A stretch of 64,000 bases of DNA from Crossaster papposus. Taxonomy: Eukaryota; Echinodermata; Asteroidea; Velatida; Solasteridae. Position 1 is the stretch's first letter. Each line of letters opens with the position of its first letter. The translations under genes and the position numbers were made by a program. This document shows positions 12,135-23,886 of this stretch, piece by piece. A model generated the notes under the pieces. It was given only the letters and a program-made list of their open reading frames with translations, made no database searches and was not told the origin of the DNA. Location: assembly GCA_037893245.1 (NCBI GenBank), contig JBAIAA010000531.1:1488001-1552000 (forward strand), in the 5' to 3' direction.

Positions 12135-12999
12135 TCATCCAAACTTTCTCCCGGCTGAGACGGACCGAGTCTTTCCGATTCTATTGCCCTGTAGAATCAT
12201 ATCAGAAATGCAATGGTTAGGCTGATTGAAGTGGTGGCCGACGGGGGTATATAGTTTCTGGGTGTTGACAGTCGATCGATGACCATAGAAACGCCTTTTT
12301 AGGGCATTGTTGGTCTCTCCGACATACTGAACTCCACAGAACCTGCAAGAGATGAGATATACGACATTAGATGTACTACAAGTGATGTTACCAATAATGG
12401 TATAGGTGGTACCAGAAGAGTGGCCAGAAAAGGAGTCAGACTCCTGGATGTGGATCTGGCAAACCACACATCTGGAACTGCACTTGAAAGTTCCGTGCTG
12501 GATGGGAAGAGATGTATCCAAGCTGGGAACTTCTGCTCGAACAATGAGGTCTCGTAGATTACGAGGGCGTCTATAAGCCAATACATGGCTGTCGGGGACG
12601 GCACGGACAAGGCGATCTGAAGTGTGGAGAATGTGATGGCTGTCGTTAGTGATTTTGCGAAGAGAAGGGAGACTGGGATGAAAGGTAGTCACCAGGGGGA
12701 TCATTGGTTTGGCATTAGCCTGGGGGACCTTTACCTTTAGAGCCAAATTTCTGGGTACAGCTTTGGCTCTGACAATGGCACGTTGAACCCCTGGCAACCA
12801 AGTTATTCGTCAGTATCTGTGAATGGCGGGATAAGTCATAGTCGTTAGAACAAATCCTTTTAAGTCTGAGGGTCTGGCTAAATGCTATACCAGTCTTACA
12901 ATGCCTAGGGTGACAGCTGGAGGAGTGGAGATACTGGTGTGTGTCTGTGGGTTTAGAAAACAGATTAGTGGTTATTAAGTTCCTTGCGGATGGTGACAT
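12135..12999 (-). pseudogene. GIY-YIG endonuclease end of the Penelope-like element
   Basis: The frame at 12135-12797 holds CSTSNVVYLISCRFCGVQYV then GETNNALKRRFYGHRS: the VYLI and VQYVGET pair of the PLE GIY-YIG domain with the following Arg and His. Upstream, 12715-12999 holds the linker (TNLFSKPTDTHQYLHSSSCH then HCKTGIAFSQTLRLKRICS) in another frame, so at least one frameshift separates it from the endonuclease and one from the reverse transcriptase. Confidence 0.85.
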
Positions 13000-13080
13000 C
13001 CAGGAAGTGGGCCTGATGATGTGAGTACTCTGATGTGAACTTGATGGTCCTGTGGAAGGAATTCATGTGATTAGTGAAAG

Positions 13081-13902
13081 TTAGCAGACTGTCCTCATCA
13101 CTGGTCCATATAAAAAAAATACATCATCAATGTATCTCCACCAGATCCAGGGACGGCACGGTGCTGAGGCAAGCATGCGTTCCTCGAGGTCACCCATGAA
13201 AAGGCATGTAAAGGAGGGTGCCATGTGAGTACCCATTGCAGTGTCATGTAGGCCTACCTGTAGATAGTGCTTATCTAGGAAGGAAAAATTATTCTTCGTT
13301 AGTACAAGTTTTATGAGGGTGCGAATGTCACTTATGGGAGGGGTCGTGTGTCCTGTCCTAGCTAGGGGTATGGAACAGGCACGAATAACTTCTTCGTGTG
13401 GTATGTTGGTGTACAAGGATGAGACGTCAAAAGTCCCAATGATGGCCGTTCTGGGAATCTGGTCCTTGATTCCTTCGAGCTTGCGCAGGAAGTCTGACGT
13501 GTCATGGATGTATGATGGCATCCTAGGGACAAGGGTTTTAAGAAAACTGTCAATAAACAGAGAGATGTGTTCCGTGGGTGAGCCATTACCCGAGACGATG
13601 GGCCTACCAGGGTTACCAGTCTTGTGAATCTTCGGGAGAAGATAAAACCTGGCAGTTCTACAGTCAGTTGGTGAAAGAAATTTGTGAGCTTTTTTTGACA
13701 GTAGGTCATGTGATCGCATGTCATCAAGCAACTGCTGTATCTCTCGAGAGAATGTACCTGTGGGTTCAGAGTCAAGGCAGATATAGTTAGTACGGTTGTC
13801 CAACTGGCGGTGGGCCTCGTCGATGTACTGCTGACGATCCACGATGACCACTGCTGAGCCTTTATCAGCTGGCTTGATGATGATGTCAGTACGAGAACGC
13901 AA
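13081..13902 (-). pseudogene. Reverse transcriptase of the Penelope-like element
   Basis: About 270 residues with the PLE signatures in order: IIKPADKGSAVVIVDR, FYLLPKIHKTGNPGRPIVSG, GTFDVSSLYTNIPHEEV (first catalytic Asp), TAMGTHMAPSFTCLFMGDLE, and WWRYIDDVFF (catalytic Asp pair). The frame breaks directly after FFLYGP near 13095. The core motifs are intact. Confidence 0.9.
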
Positions 13903-13922
13903 AGCAGTAAGTGCAAAGCGCT

Positions 13923-14449
13923 CTACTCTAGGGAGGTTATCATGGGTTCTGTGGGAAAAGTTACCAGGGTTAGTGACTTGGGTATTGACAACTTGAACAT
14001 ATGTCTCAAGGGATGGTACACGATTCTTGGGGGGTACCCATGTGCTCTTGACACGGAAGGGTTCTGGGTCACAAGGGTCGGATTCAAGAAAAAACTCACG
14101 GAGACGAATCCTACGATAGTATTCCGTGAGATCTTGGCTGAGCTGTTTCGGTTCACATTACGGGGAGTGGGACAGAAGTTGAGAATCTTGGATAAAAGTT
14201 TGTGTTCAGCATCTGATATGGATGAGGAGGAAAGATTAACTACAGTATTCGCAGGGGGTAATGTCGATCGGGGCTTGGGACGTCTAAAACGTCTCTGTCT
14301 GCGTTGATGCTGATTGGCAAGCAAGCCACCGATCTTCTTGTTTCTCCTGTTGATAAAAACAGAGTCAAGGTTAGATAGGCCCCTATCAATCTCATCATGG
14401 AATTCTCGGTACTTGGTGTCCGTACAGCTGGATCTGAGTTTTGAGTCAA
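13923..14449 (-). pseudogene. N-terminal segment of the Penelope-like element
   Basis: Two frames (13923-14324 and 14240-14449) carry the region before the reverse transcriptase. VVNLSSSSISDAEHKLLSK then LNFCPTPRNVNR is the conserved block upstream of the PLE reverse transcriptase. The frame shifts after it. Confidence 0.7.
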
Positions 14450-14532
14450 GGTGAGCTATATTCTAGTGGAGGTCCTGAAGTATAAATTGACACTGTTGAG
14501 AGTAAGCAGTTTGCAGCAGTTTTAATCTTATT

Positions 14533-14585
14533 CTCATTTAATTAAGTTTGGCACGGCAGTAGCACGGCGTACAGCCTAGGCCTTA
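14533..14585. repeat. Resumption of the GC-rich repeat after the Penelope-like insertion
   Basis: Starts with the duplicated CTCATTTAATTAA and continues with ggcacggcagtagcacggcg, matching 11566-11612. Confidence 0.75.
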
Positions 14586-14589
14586 TTAG

Positions 14590-15300
14590 TCCCCCATACC
14601 TATACACTCTCTAGACTATTGTTATCCAACGCGCCCCACCCTAAAACCTAAAAAGAATTCCTGAGATACCACAACATTCCGCAAGCACAATGACCACCAC
14701 ACAAAGGAGGGGAGTTCTCTCCGTACCATATCTTGTTTCATATGGACGAATAAGGAGGATTATTCTAGAACGACCTGTGTTTTTGCTCGTGTTAAAGAAT
14801 TTCCATTGGCTTTGTATGTGCATGGCCATAGTAATGCAATGGAAATACGCCACTGTTGTGAATTCTTTATTTGGCTTACACACGACGTTCTACAGGGTGT
14901 CTACAAAAAAATGCAACAAAACATATAACGATAAAACGGAATACAATTCGTATAATGTATAACTAACATCGATATAGTTTCACAGATACTGGTTTCCACT
15001 TTAAAGTGAGATATCAAACCTCAAAATCTTACAATGTTTGACAGAGTTATGAATAATTTCCCAAGAGGGGTCAAATTGACCATGGGACCAAGTTTTTCGA
15101 TTTTGTTTGGACACTGTGCAAGTGTAGATTTGAAATCAAGTCGTTACACATTGTCGTCTTTGTCTAGTTACAGGCGCCAACGAAATGAACCAGTGCTGAG
15201 CCACATGCACGGACAAAGACAAAAGTGTGTAACGTTTTAAAGATATTAGCTTGTATTTTTGAAATATGTATTTTCATTTGTTTTCCTAATACAAGTTTAA
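14590..15300. other. No gene recognised
   Basis: Contains acagggtgtctacaaaaaaa near 14891 and AT-rich sequence. No coding or structural signal was identified. Confidence 0.4.
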
Positions 15301-15304
15301 AGCA

Positions 15305-16078
15305 AGTTCTACAAGTTTAAAGCCTGGGTTACCGACAGTTTGTGAACCAATCTATCGTCAACGTAGCCGTCTTTGGCCTTTTCACTGCTCTATCTCCCAT
15401 GCCTCTTCCAAAGCCTATCCTGTACCGATGCCATATCAGCAGCAGTGGCACCGCCGGCTCTGAGTGAATGGAGACCGATATTTGCCTCCCCACACACCTC
15501 CTTAAAACGGCTTACTAGTACCACGGTTTCCCGGGCTCTAGTGTAACTTATCGATTTATTCTTTTTAATTAAACCTTTTGTTCCCTTATTGCAATATGCA
15601 GGGCGAAAGATGTACTCGTCTGAATCAGGCACAATACCTGCCATCTCGAAATAATTCTGAACGATTAAAAATGGACAAGCCGAAGTTTTTCCTTTGGAAA
15701 TTGTCACAGAATCGCCCTTACAGTATTGATCAGTTTTGCTTTTGCTCAAGTGCAGGGTGGGGAAATCATCATAAAACATTTCCTCGCAGGGAACGAATTT
15801 TGTCAAATCTGAGAAAACCAAAACAAAACAAAACAATTATAGCCAAATCTCTGACAACTAGTAAGTCTTGTGATCCCTTGTATTTATCGCACAGTTGATT
15901 ATTTGCTCGGTTGTAACTTTACAGTAGGTTTTGTACAAAGCTACATGTATTGGCTTGGCTGGTATAGCTTGGCCGCCCTCTGCTTGTATGAACGCCTGCC
16001 ATCTTCTGAATGAACAGGTGTACTTGGTAGTGGTCGCCTCGCTTCGTGATTGAGCCAGTTGAGTTGCCATGATGTCTG
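15305..16078 (-). pseudogene. Tyrosine recombinase of the DIRS-like element
   Basis: The N-terminal core-binding part is at 15858-16078 (MATQLAQSRSEATTTKYTCS then FRRWQAFIQAEGG). The catalytic part is at 15390-15836 with HLSKSKTDQYCKGD, ANIGLHSLRAGGATAA (His-x-x-Arg) and WKRHGR. A stop replaces the next codon (Trp expected). The frame continues SSEKAKDGYVDD, containing the nucleophilic Tyr. The frame is also broken between the two halves. Confidence 0.82.
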
Positions 16079-16440
16079 CCAGTTCTGACAGCCTGCTGGA
16101 CTTGACCCCTGCATCGCCAATCGCCTCGTGTATAGCCTCGGAGACTCTTAGTTCTGTTGAACAAGATTAAAGTTAAAACCGTACTTTAAGTGCCACTAAC
16201 TGAAACCTACTTTCTTTTCCCCCAAAAATCCCGTTCTTTCCTTTTCCTTTCGTTACCACGCTTCATGGTAGAATCTCGTGATCTTTGAAAAATGATCTAA
16301 AACTAGATCCATCCCAGACTTTCGGCTAAAAAGGCGCTGACCGTCATAATGGTATCACTAATGTGCCATTTGCCTGTTCTGCAACCATCTTGTGTACCGT
16401 TCTGCTGATAGATTTAGGTGGTGGGACCCACCAGTTGGTT

Positions 16441-16986
16441 TCATTGCCCCAAATTTTGACTGAAAGCACCAATGCCAAGTGTGTCAGGGCACCAACGTCG
16501 TGAATTAATGTTCTTGCATTTAGCATATTCACTAGCAAATCGGTCATACGAGTGCAGTCCCCATTTGGAATTTAATTCTGCAAATATCTCTTGCCTTACT
16601 TGCCAATCGTCGCAATTGGCAGCTTTACTCAGCTTATCTGCACGTTTATTTTGATTTCTGGGAACCCACACCGGTTCTGCGCTAATACCAACGTTTTCAC
16701 ATACCTCTCGAATTTGTAAGGCCCTTTTTTGTAATTCGGACTTTCTACTACCCGTTTTAATTATCTTTACCACGTTCTTATTGTCTGTGTACAAACGTAC
16801 ATTCAGCCCGTCCAGGCTATAGGCCATTTCACTGACCGTTCTGTATACAGCCTCAAGTTCCATCCAAGTGGAACTTTCATTATCTGTCCACATTCCTATC
16901 ACTTCCATGTCATCTTGATCTAAAACATGACCACCGTAACCCGTGCTCGATGCATCTTTGAAAACTGACGAATGCACACACACTTA
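16441..16986 (-). pseudogene. RNase H domain of the DIRS-like element
   Basis: VFKDASSTGYGG gives the first acidic residue, STWMELEAVYRTV the Glu, RLYTDNKNVV the second Asp, and WVPRNQNKRADKLSK the terminal Asp-bearing block. This is RNase H order as found in DIRS-type polyproteins. It stays open for about 180 residues and continues downstream with SYDRFASEYAKC. Confidence 0.8.
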
Positions 16987-17148
16987 TTTTTGTTTTGTTA
17001 AGTTTGTCTACATTATCTTTCCAGAATGTCAACTCAGATTTAGTTTCGTGTGACACAATTACGCTTGCCACCCAGCTAGCCCTGGTATTGACACACTTGA
17101 ATGCTTCCCTTGTCCTCAGTTGGGCTAGTGGTCCAAAGACAGTGTGTG

Positions 17149-18105
17149 TCAGAAAGTCCCTAGTTCAGCGATCGATGAGCCCAGAAAATGTTATAGCGCC
17201 CTCAATTGTTAGAGTTTTAGACCCGTTTTCGTCGTTTCGTTGTTGCAAGCCAAAAGAAAACCTCCGTTTGATTACACCCAAATTTACCATAGATTTACCC
17301 TTTATGTGCGTCATTGACGAGATAACCACAGGTATTCTAGTTGAACTATACGTATCCCACACATCCACGTACTCCTGATTATATCACAAACCTGCAGTAT
17401 AATCTAAAGTGTCTATTCCTGATTTGAACAGACAGTGTTGCTTGCCTAACAACAGTTTGACCGCTGTCCATGTGTCGCTGTGTGTAACCTTTGACCCAAC
17501 TGCGCCTTCCCTTTCCGGTGTACCCTACACTATTTGTTATGGTCCTTCGAGCCGGATGTCACACGGCAACCTATAGATTCAATGGAGCAAGAGAACATTG
17601 ACAATCCTGTACCAGAGGAGTAGATTTTCATCAAAAATCAGTAGTGACCGAAACAAAACTTTCAGTGTTTTACACATTTAGTATCCAAATGTGGGGGCGG
17701 CTGTCAGAAAGTCCCTAGTTCAGCGATCGATGCGCCCAGAAAATATTATAGCGCCCTCAATTGTTAGAGTTTTAGACCCGTTTTCGCCGTTCCGTTGTTG
17801 CAAGCCAAAATAAAACCTCCGTTTGATTACACCCAAATTTACCATAGATTTACCCTTTATGTGCGTCATTGACGAGATAACCACAGGTATTCTAGTTGAA
17901 CTATACGTATCCCACACATCCACGTACTCCTGATTATATCACAAACCTGCAGTATAATCATCCACCCAAGTGTCTATTCCTGATTTGAACGAATAAACAG
18001 ACAGTGTTGCTTGCCTAACAACAGTTTGACCGCTGTCCATGTGTCGCTGTGTGTAACCTTTGACCCAACTGCGCCTTCCCTTTCCGGTGTACCCTATACT
18101 AATTT
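17149..18105 (-). repeat. Internal direct duplication in the DIRS reverse transcriptase
   Basis: Blocks 17149-17533 and 17703-18105 are nearly identical and carry the same frame (MDVWDTYSSTRIPVVISSMT then HIKGKSMVNLGVIKRR). The first copy has lost about 8-10 bp at two places. About 170 bp of other sequence lies between them. Confidence 0.85.
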
Positions 18106-18229
18106 TCAGTGTGCATTGATACTATTTTGCCGATAATATTCGCCAATAATCTTACTGGCACAAGTTCAAAATATGTCAGGTATTTTTGAATTAATTTCTC
18201 AACCGACGTCTTGAGATTACTTATTCTCT

Positions 18230-18680
18230 TTTGGGTTACGTCACCTTGCTCAAAATCCCAGTCTAAACCAAGCCACGCGGTTCTGGTTCTGGGTTCCCAT
18301 TTGCATTTTTCTTCTGCTAAGTGCTATTAAAAAACACAAGATCATGTAAGCTCTTCTTGATTTCATTACTCATTTTTCTGGCTTTCTTCAAGTTGGCACT
18401 TCCAGCCAAACCATCATCCAAAAACATGACCACTTTGTGACCATTATTTCGCCAGTGTGTGACCACTGCTCTCGTTACCTTTGAGAACACATAGCCGGCT
18501 GTTGATATGCCAAATGGCAACACATTGAACACATGATATAGTACCTTGTCTCGTGCCCGTCATTCCATGCTAATCTCAAGTACTTTGTATGTTGCTCCCA
18601 GATCTCAATGTGGTGATAAGCGGATTTCAAATAAAATGTCGCAAAATCACATGTAGGCCTTCAGCTGACACTGAAAAACA
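18230..18680 (-). pseudogene. Reverse transcriptase core of the DIRS-like element
   Basis: Reads DFATFYLKSAYHHIEIWEQH, then after a frameshift FNVLPFGISTAGYVFSK and VVMFLDDGLAGS, the catalytic block in DIRS form, continuing into a TAWLGLDWD segment near 18270. The N-terminal part of this domain lies at 23490-23790, beyond the insertions. Confidence 0.8.
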
Positions 18681-18689
18681 GGCTGAAAA

Positions 18690-19410
18690 ATGCGTTTCGC
18701 TCCAGCAACTCTGGGTCTACTTTTTTAATGCACATATATGAGGTTCAATACATCACAAACACAAGGTAAAAAGTTCTCCACACAAAATTTTGCAGTTATT
18801 TTTTTATACCTCATAAAAGTTATTAACAATCACGTATGCTAAAATGCACGTTTTGTGGTTTGAGGCCTTACATTGGCACTTTCAGTTTTAACAATACAGC
18901 ACTGCGGCACCTGTATGACAAATCCTATACATTTTATATTAAAGTACAAGTGTTTACGTATTTTGAAAATTTGGTAACAGCAAATTATCTTTGTTTTTTT
19001 GTTAAATGGAACCACAAAAAACAAATTGTGAAACCAAATTGGCACACAGGGCGCTATGATTGCCATACGTGCGAACAAAACCTACTAACAAAAAATTAAA
19101 ACCTTTTCTGAACTGGTACACGTGACCATTGTTGTTCTTATAATATTAACATTTTAATAAACCCCTACTTGTTACAAAGATAACCATTTTCTTTGTAAAA
19201 AAAAAGAAGCTTATAATTAAAAATAAAAGGGCCATTAGAAGTCAAAGACCAACTACATGTACATACATGTAGTATGTTTAAAAAAACCATACATATTCGA
19301 GATGTGATAAATTGGTTAGCACTAAAGAATTTGTTCACAGCTTCACAGAGGACATATACATTGTAAATATCTAAAAAAATAAATAAAGGTTTTAAAGAGT
19401 GTTTTTTTCA
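18690..19410. other. Unassigned insert between DIRS and LINE sequence
   Basis: AT-rich with no recognised coding content. It must belong to the material inserted into the DIRS reverse transcriptase. Its class is unknown. Confidence 0.45.
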
Positions 19411-19411
19411 T

Positions 19412-21378
19412 AAAATCTTGCGATACTGATCCAATCCCTACTTGGCTCTTAAAGAAACATCTTAGTCTACTTGTTCCAGTAATCACAAGGATCGTCAACC
19501 TCTCGCTGGACTCGGCCACTTTCCCATCATGCTTCAAAACAGCTCTCGTTACACCTCTTCTTAAGAAACCATCATTGGACTCAGAAAACCTAAAGAACTA
19601 CCGTCCTGTTTCAAATTTGGCTTTTGTCTCAAAAATCATCGAAAAAGTAGTATCGACTAGGTTATCAGATCATCTTACTGAAAATAATCTCTACGAACCA
19701 TTCCAATCTGCCTACAGGAAAAACCATGGGACTGAGACAGCTTTGCTACGGGTGCAAAATGATATTCTCCATGCTATGGATAACAAACGTGGTGTGTTTC
19801 TGGTGCTACTGGACTTGTCGGCTGCCTTTGATACCATAGACCACGGTGTCCTTATATCACGTCTTTCATCTATTGGTGTCAAAGGTAGCGCCCTTGAATG
19901 GATAAGATCGTATTTGAGTGATAGATCTCAAGCAGTCAACATAAATGGATGTTTATCTTCAATCCTCCCGCTTCTCTTCGGTGTCCCACAAGGCTCTGTT
20001 CTGGGCCCTCAATTTGTCACTATTTACTCAGCTCCCATTGCAAATATTGCTCGTAAACATGGTTTACTGGTGCACATGTATGCGGATGATACGCAACTGT
20101 ATTTACCATTTGATTTGTATGACAACGAAGATGAACTAGCTACTCGCAAACGCATGGAATCATGTATTGTGGACATAAAATCTTGGATGACTTCTAATAA
20201 ACTGAAATTAAATGACGACAAAACTGAGCTCATCATAGTCACATCAAAATACCTTCAATCCAGAGCCACAAACAACTCTATTCAAATAGTGTCATCACCC
20301 ATTCATGCTTCGCCAAGTGCTCGTAATTTGGGAATTATTTTTGACAACACGCTATCTATGGAGGATCACATCAAACGTGTCTGCAAAGCTACATATTTCC
20401 AAATCAGGAACATTAATCAAATTCGTAAAGTTTTGGATGACGATACAGCAGCTACTTTAGTCCATGCTTTGGTAATATCGAGATTGGACAATGGAAATTC
20501 TCTATTAGGCCTATATGGTATAAATGAACAACTACTGGCAAAGCTCCAACGTGCTCAAAATGCTGCAGCACGCATGTTAACCCGCACTCGTAAATTTGAT
20601 CATATTTCGCCAATTTTGAAACAACTACACTGGTTACCAATTCGTCAAAGAATTCAATTTAAGCTACTTTTGCTCACTTGGAAATCACTTAATGCTATGG
20701 CACCAGTGTATATTAATGAACTTCTTTCTCCATATATTCCAAAACGCACTTTGAGATCTGCTGACAAAATTCTTCTGACTGTCCCTAGAACTGTTTCGTC
20801 GTATGGTGATCGTGGATTTTATGCAGCTGCTCCCAAGCTTTGGAATGCCTTGCCATTCGAACTTCGCAGTTGTAGTTCCATCAATGTTTTCAAAAAGTTG
20901 TTAAAAACTCATTTATTTGAAACTGCTTATAATATTTGATTGTTTTTGCAAAACATTTTATTGTGATTTATGTACTCATTTTGAGCTTTTACTTGATGTC
21001 TTCAATATGATTTCTGGTATCGCATTGCTGACACATACCTTAATACATGTATGTTCGGCCATTTTATTTCTCATTTTGGTCGGGCAGGAATCAGTTATTG
21101 CTGTTAAGTTGTTGTAACTGCTAATTCTGGTCTTCTCCTCTTTTTGCTTGTTTGCCATGTGCAGCTGGGCAGTGTGTGTTGGTACTGTGATATCCTCTTT
21201 GATCTTGTAGGGTCACATTATTGATCTTGAATTGCCTTTATGTTTTATTTATTGTTGCTTTTTATTTTGGTTCATTATTTTTCCTTTGTCATGTTTGTGT
21301 TTTATGTTGCGCCTCGGAATAGGTTTTCTCTAGATAGATGGCGCATTATAAATGCTTTATATTATTATTATTATTATA
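19412..21378 (+). mobile_element. 5'-truncated L2/CR1-type LINE with (ATT)n tail
   Basis: The reading frame is open from about 19412 ([10 protein letters not shown], then [20 protein letters not shown]) through the reverse transcriptase to the stop at 20937-20939. A 440-bp 3' region ends in ctagatagatggcgcattat and an ATT repeat at 21359-21377. There is no endonuclease domain, so the copy is 5'-truncated. Its tail is shared with the SINE at 31558-31850. Confidence 0.85.
19575..20939 (+). CDS. LINE reverse transcriptase (L2/CR1 clade), partial but open
   Basis: Open for 454 codons from the first ATG, although the true frame begins upstream of it. Motifs in order are [49 protein letters not shown] (first Asp), [26 protein letters not shown] (catalytic YADD) and [11 protein letters not shown]. 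After the core comes the L2-type tail ([42 protein letters not shown]). The whole polymerase region lacks stops, so this insertion is younger than the DIRS and Penelope copies around it. Confidence 0.9.
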   Translation: MDSENLKNYRPVSNLAFVSKIIEKVVSTRLSDHLTENNLYEPFQSAYRKNHGTETALLRVQNDILHAMDNKRGVFLVLLDLSAAFDTIDHGVLISRLSSIGVKGSALEWIRSYLSDRSQAVNINGCLSSILPLLFGVPQGSVLGPQFVTIYSAPIANIARKHGLLVHMYADDTQLYLPFDLYDNEDELATRKRMESCIVDIKSWMTSNKLKLNDDKTELIIVTSKYLQSRATNNSIQIVSSPIHASPSARNLGIIFDNTLSMEDHIKRVCKATYFQIRNINQIRKVLDDDTAATLVHALVISRLDNGNSLLGLYGINEQLLAKLQRAQNAAARMLTRTRKFDHISPILKQLHWLPIRQRIQFKLLLLTWKSLNAMAPVYINELLSPYIPKRTLRSADKILLTVPRTVSSYGDRGFYAAAPKLWNALPFELRSCSSINVFKKLLKTHLFETAYNI

Positions 21379-21740
21379 ATGTGACTAGTATTAGTGTGAA
21401 TTAGCTTTTAATTCAGCCAAATTACAGAATGTACTCAGTTTTACTAGCGATGCATAGGGCCACAAGGAAATAAAAATACACAACACAAAAAAACAACTAA
21501 TAAACAGACAGATTTCGCCGGACTTTGTTGGGCCGGGTGTAGTGTCGTCATTATACATGTTTACTAAGTCCATCAACCAAGAGGCAAGACTTCGGTGGCG
21601 ATTACATTAGCCCATGAATAAAAAGAAAATCAACTAATAGATTTCGGCAGATTTGGTCCAGTACCCAGGTGAGACAGTAAAGAGATACGGTTAAATACTA
21701 ACACAAATTGGTGAAAGAACGATTAACTCGCAAGTAGTTT

Positions 21741-23179
21741 TTAAAATTCACCATCCAAGTCATCCTCGCCTGCATCTACAACATCGACTTCTTCTCTGAA
21801 GTTGCTGCAATGTGTGCATTTGCACAGATTCTGTACAAGGTAGTTCGGCATTTAGATGGTTTCGTCATCCATGTGATTGTTAGTTTACCATCCTCCATTT
21901 TCCATCCATGTCCATCTGGAGATGGTGCATTAATCTGTTGCTGTAGCGATCGCCGCTGAATTGCAGCCTGATAATTACAGCGCTTTGCATGCTGGGTCAG
22001 CGCATCTCGGGTTGGTGGTAGACTCTGCTCAGACGATGGAGAAGGAGAACAAAAGGCCTTATATCTGGCGTCATCAAACTCTCTGTTGTTTGGCTGTACA
22101 GCAAGCATACCCCTAGAACTATGGGGCTCCCGACGCCCGAAGGGCGGAGCCCCATAGATAGAGAGGGTTTTTACAGGTTAACCGCCGTTAAACAATAGAA
22201 ACCATGCACAAAAAAATAAAATTACTCCCATACCACTGCATGGTATACCTCATACACATTTTTTATGAGTACTTTAACAACTCACCATGCCAGCACCAAC
22301 CACAAAACCGGTCGAATCTCGCCCAATTTCTGTAAAAAAAGGTGAAAACTATCCCCGTTCCGCAAACGCGACTGTCACAAGATGGCGGATAACTCGTGCG
22401 TAATTTCAAGCCGCAGCCGCATGCGCATTAGTCGTTTTTGAAACACAAGATTCATCTTGCGAGGCCTTATTCATACAGTTTAGCAATGCGCCAGAAGCAC
22501 AGCCACGGTAGACCGAAGCCAGGGTTTGGAAAACAGCACACATTAAACGATGTTATCCGCCATCTTGTAACATTCGCCTTTGCGGAACGGGGATAGTTTT
22601 CACTTTTTTACAGAAATTGGGCGAGATTCGACCGGTTTTATGGTTGGTGCTGGCTAGGTGAGTTGATAAAGTACCCATAAAAAATGTGTATGAGGTAGAC
22701 CGTGTAGCGGTATGGGAGTAATTTTATTTTGTTTGTGCATGGTTTATATTGTTTAACGGCGGTTAACCTGTAAAAACCCTATCTATCTATGGGGAGCCCC
22801 ATATATAGTTCCAGGGGTACAGCAAGCAGACAAACTTCTTTAGAGATGACAGAGTGCCTTCTTGCAATTTGAATTCGTTCCCTAGATCTGTGAATGTTTC
22901 TTGAAACTCTGGGTGCTCTTCTAACACTTTCACTATCATTTTACTATCTACGAACCGCCGATAACAGGTGTCGTGAAATCCCAGGTCGGACTGCCTTTCA
23001 CGTGCTTCTTCATAATGCAGATCAAGAAGGCCCACACGTTGGGCATGTTCGGCAATTTCGCGATCTCTGCCGCTGAACTCAAGCCACTCTTTGGAACTGG
23101 AAGTAATTCTATCCCATCTGAGACTTGTGAGGGTCTCAACTTTGTCTAATTTTACAGATTCAACGTGCATATATAACAC
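21741..23179 (-). pseudogene. Uncharacterised invertebrate gene fragment split by a foldback element
   Basis: Two minus-strand pieces, 22818-23179 and 21741-22107, belong to one frame. The first contains LGFHDTCYRRFVDSKMIVKV and ends KKFVCLL. The second starts at LAVQPNNREFDDARYKAFC and holds LPPTRDALTQHAKRCNYQAA, then SPDGHGWKMEDGKLTITWM, and, after a frameshift, a CKCTHC end with the stop TAA at 21741-21743. This pattern recurs in cnidarian and echinoderm proteins of unknown function, often with a Cys-rich end; I infer a mobile-element origin. There is no clear ATG, so the 5' end is missing. Confidence 0.6.
22108..22817. mobile_element. 710-bp foldback element with 11-bp target duplication
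   Basis: TACAGCAAGCA occurs at 22097-22107 and 22818-22828. The arms are about 290 bp, beginning CCCCTAGAACTATGGGGCTCC and ending with the inverse ggagccccatatatagttcc. Inner arm parts (taaccgccgttaaac, aaactatccccgttccgca) also pair. No coding capacity. It interrupts the frame of the gene at 21741-23179. Confidence 0.85.
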
Positions 23180-23489
23180 TTCAAACTAGTCACATTCTTT
23201 TGTTTTACGTCGGTCGGCGACGTTGACGGTGCGCCTGCAGTAGACGTCGCCATGTTTGATGAAAAATGTAGGTCATGTCATGACCGTCGACCCCGCACGG
23301 ACAAACTGGTGTGGGATTAGACAATTCGTAACACGTGATGCGATTGCGTCATTCGCGAACGGATTTTGTAACATGGCGCATTACGTCTTTGAACTTCCCT
23401 GATGCCGAAATAGTTTGCTCTTTGCAGCAGGATTATTAAATAACTGCAGGATGATAATGGAGAACTATTTTTCTAGTAATCTAGAGTCA

Positions 23490-23792
23490 TTTATTTAGTC
23501 GGAACTGTTCAGAAAATTTACACCCACTCTTGCTGGATCGAAACAAACGAATTTGAGCACTCAGCTGAAGGCCTACTGTTTTGAACATTTCTTTGACGAC
23601 CTGTGCGTCTTCATATTTAAGTTTATCCTTGTACAAATGTGGGTTTACATGACGGCAGTCGAGCACTAATCTGGGTTTTTCTTTGTTTCCAGCCACGATT
23701 AGAGGATTAACAACGTGGGGTCGTTCCCTGACCTTGTCTATGCAATGTTTGTGCAGTAACTCCTGTATCTGAGAATATACAAAAATTGGCAA
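23490..23792 (-). pseudogene. N-terminal part of the DIRS reverse transcriptase
   Basis: Reads IQELLHKHCIDKVRERPHVV then NPLIVAGNKEKPRLVLDCR and HVNPHLYKDKLKYEDAQVVK, matching the start of a DIRS reverse transcriptase. Similarity stops near 23570, where the inserted block begins. The continuation is near 18680. Confidence 0.78.
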
Positions 23793-23886
23793 ACTAATCA
23801 GTGGGAGTTTATACCCGTTTCTTACAATGTCAAGTACATTACTGTTTGAATTTATCTCTTCCTATTTATCAATACTACATTTTATT

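Larger units (their letters stand above)
11675..14532 (-). mobile_element. Penelope-like retroelement with 13-bp target duplication
   Basis: The minus strand carries, in order, a PLE N-terminal segment, a reverse transcriptase and a GIY-YIG endonuclease, the hallmark of endonuclease-plus Penelope-like elements. CTCATTTAATTAA flanks both sides (11662-11674 and 14533-14545). The uninterrupted 101-bp unit at 11512-11612 shows the empty site. Several frameshifts indicate an inactive copy. It contains a run of about 20 G near 11955-11975. Confidence 0.88.
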
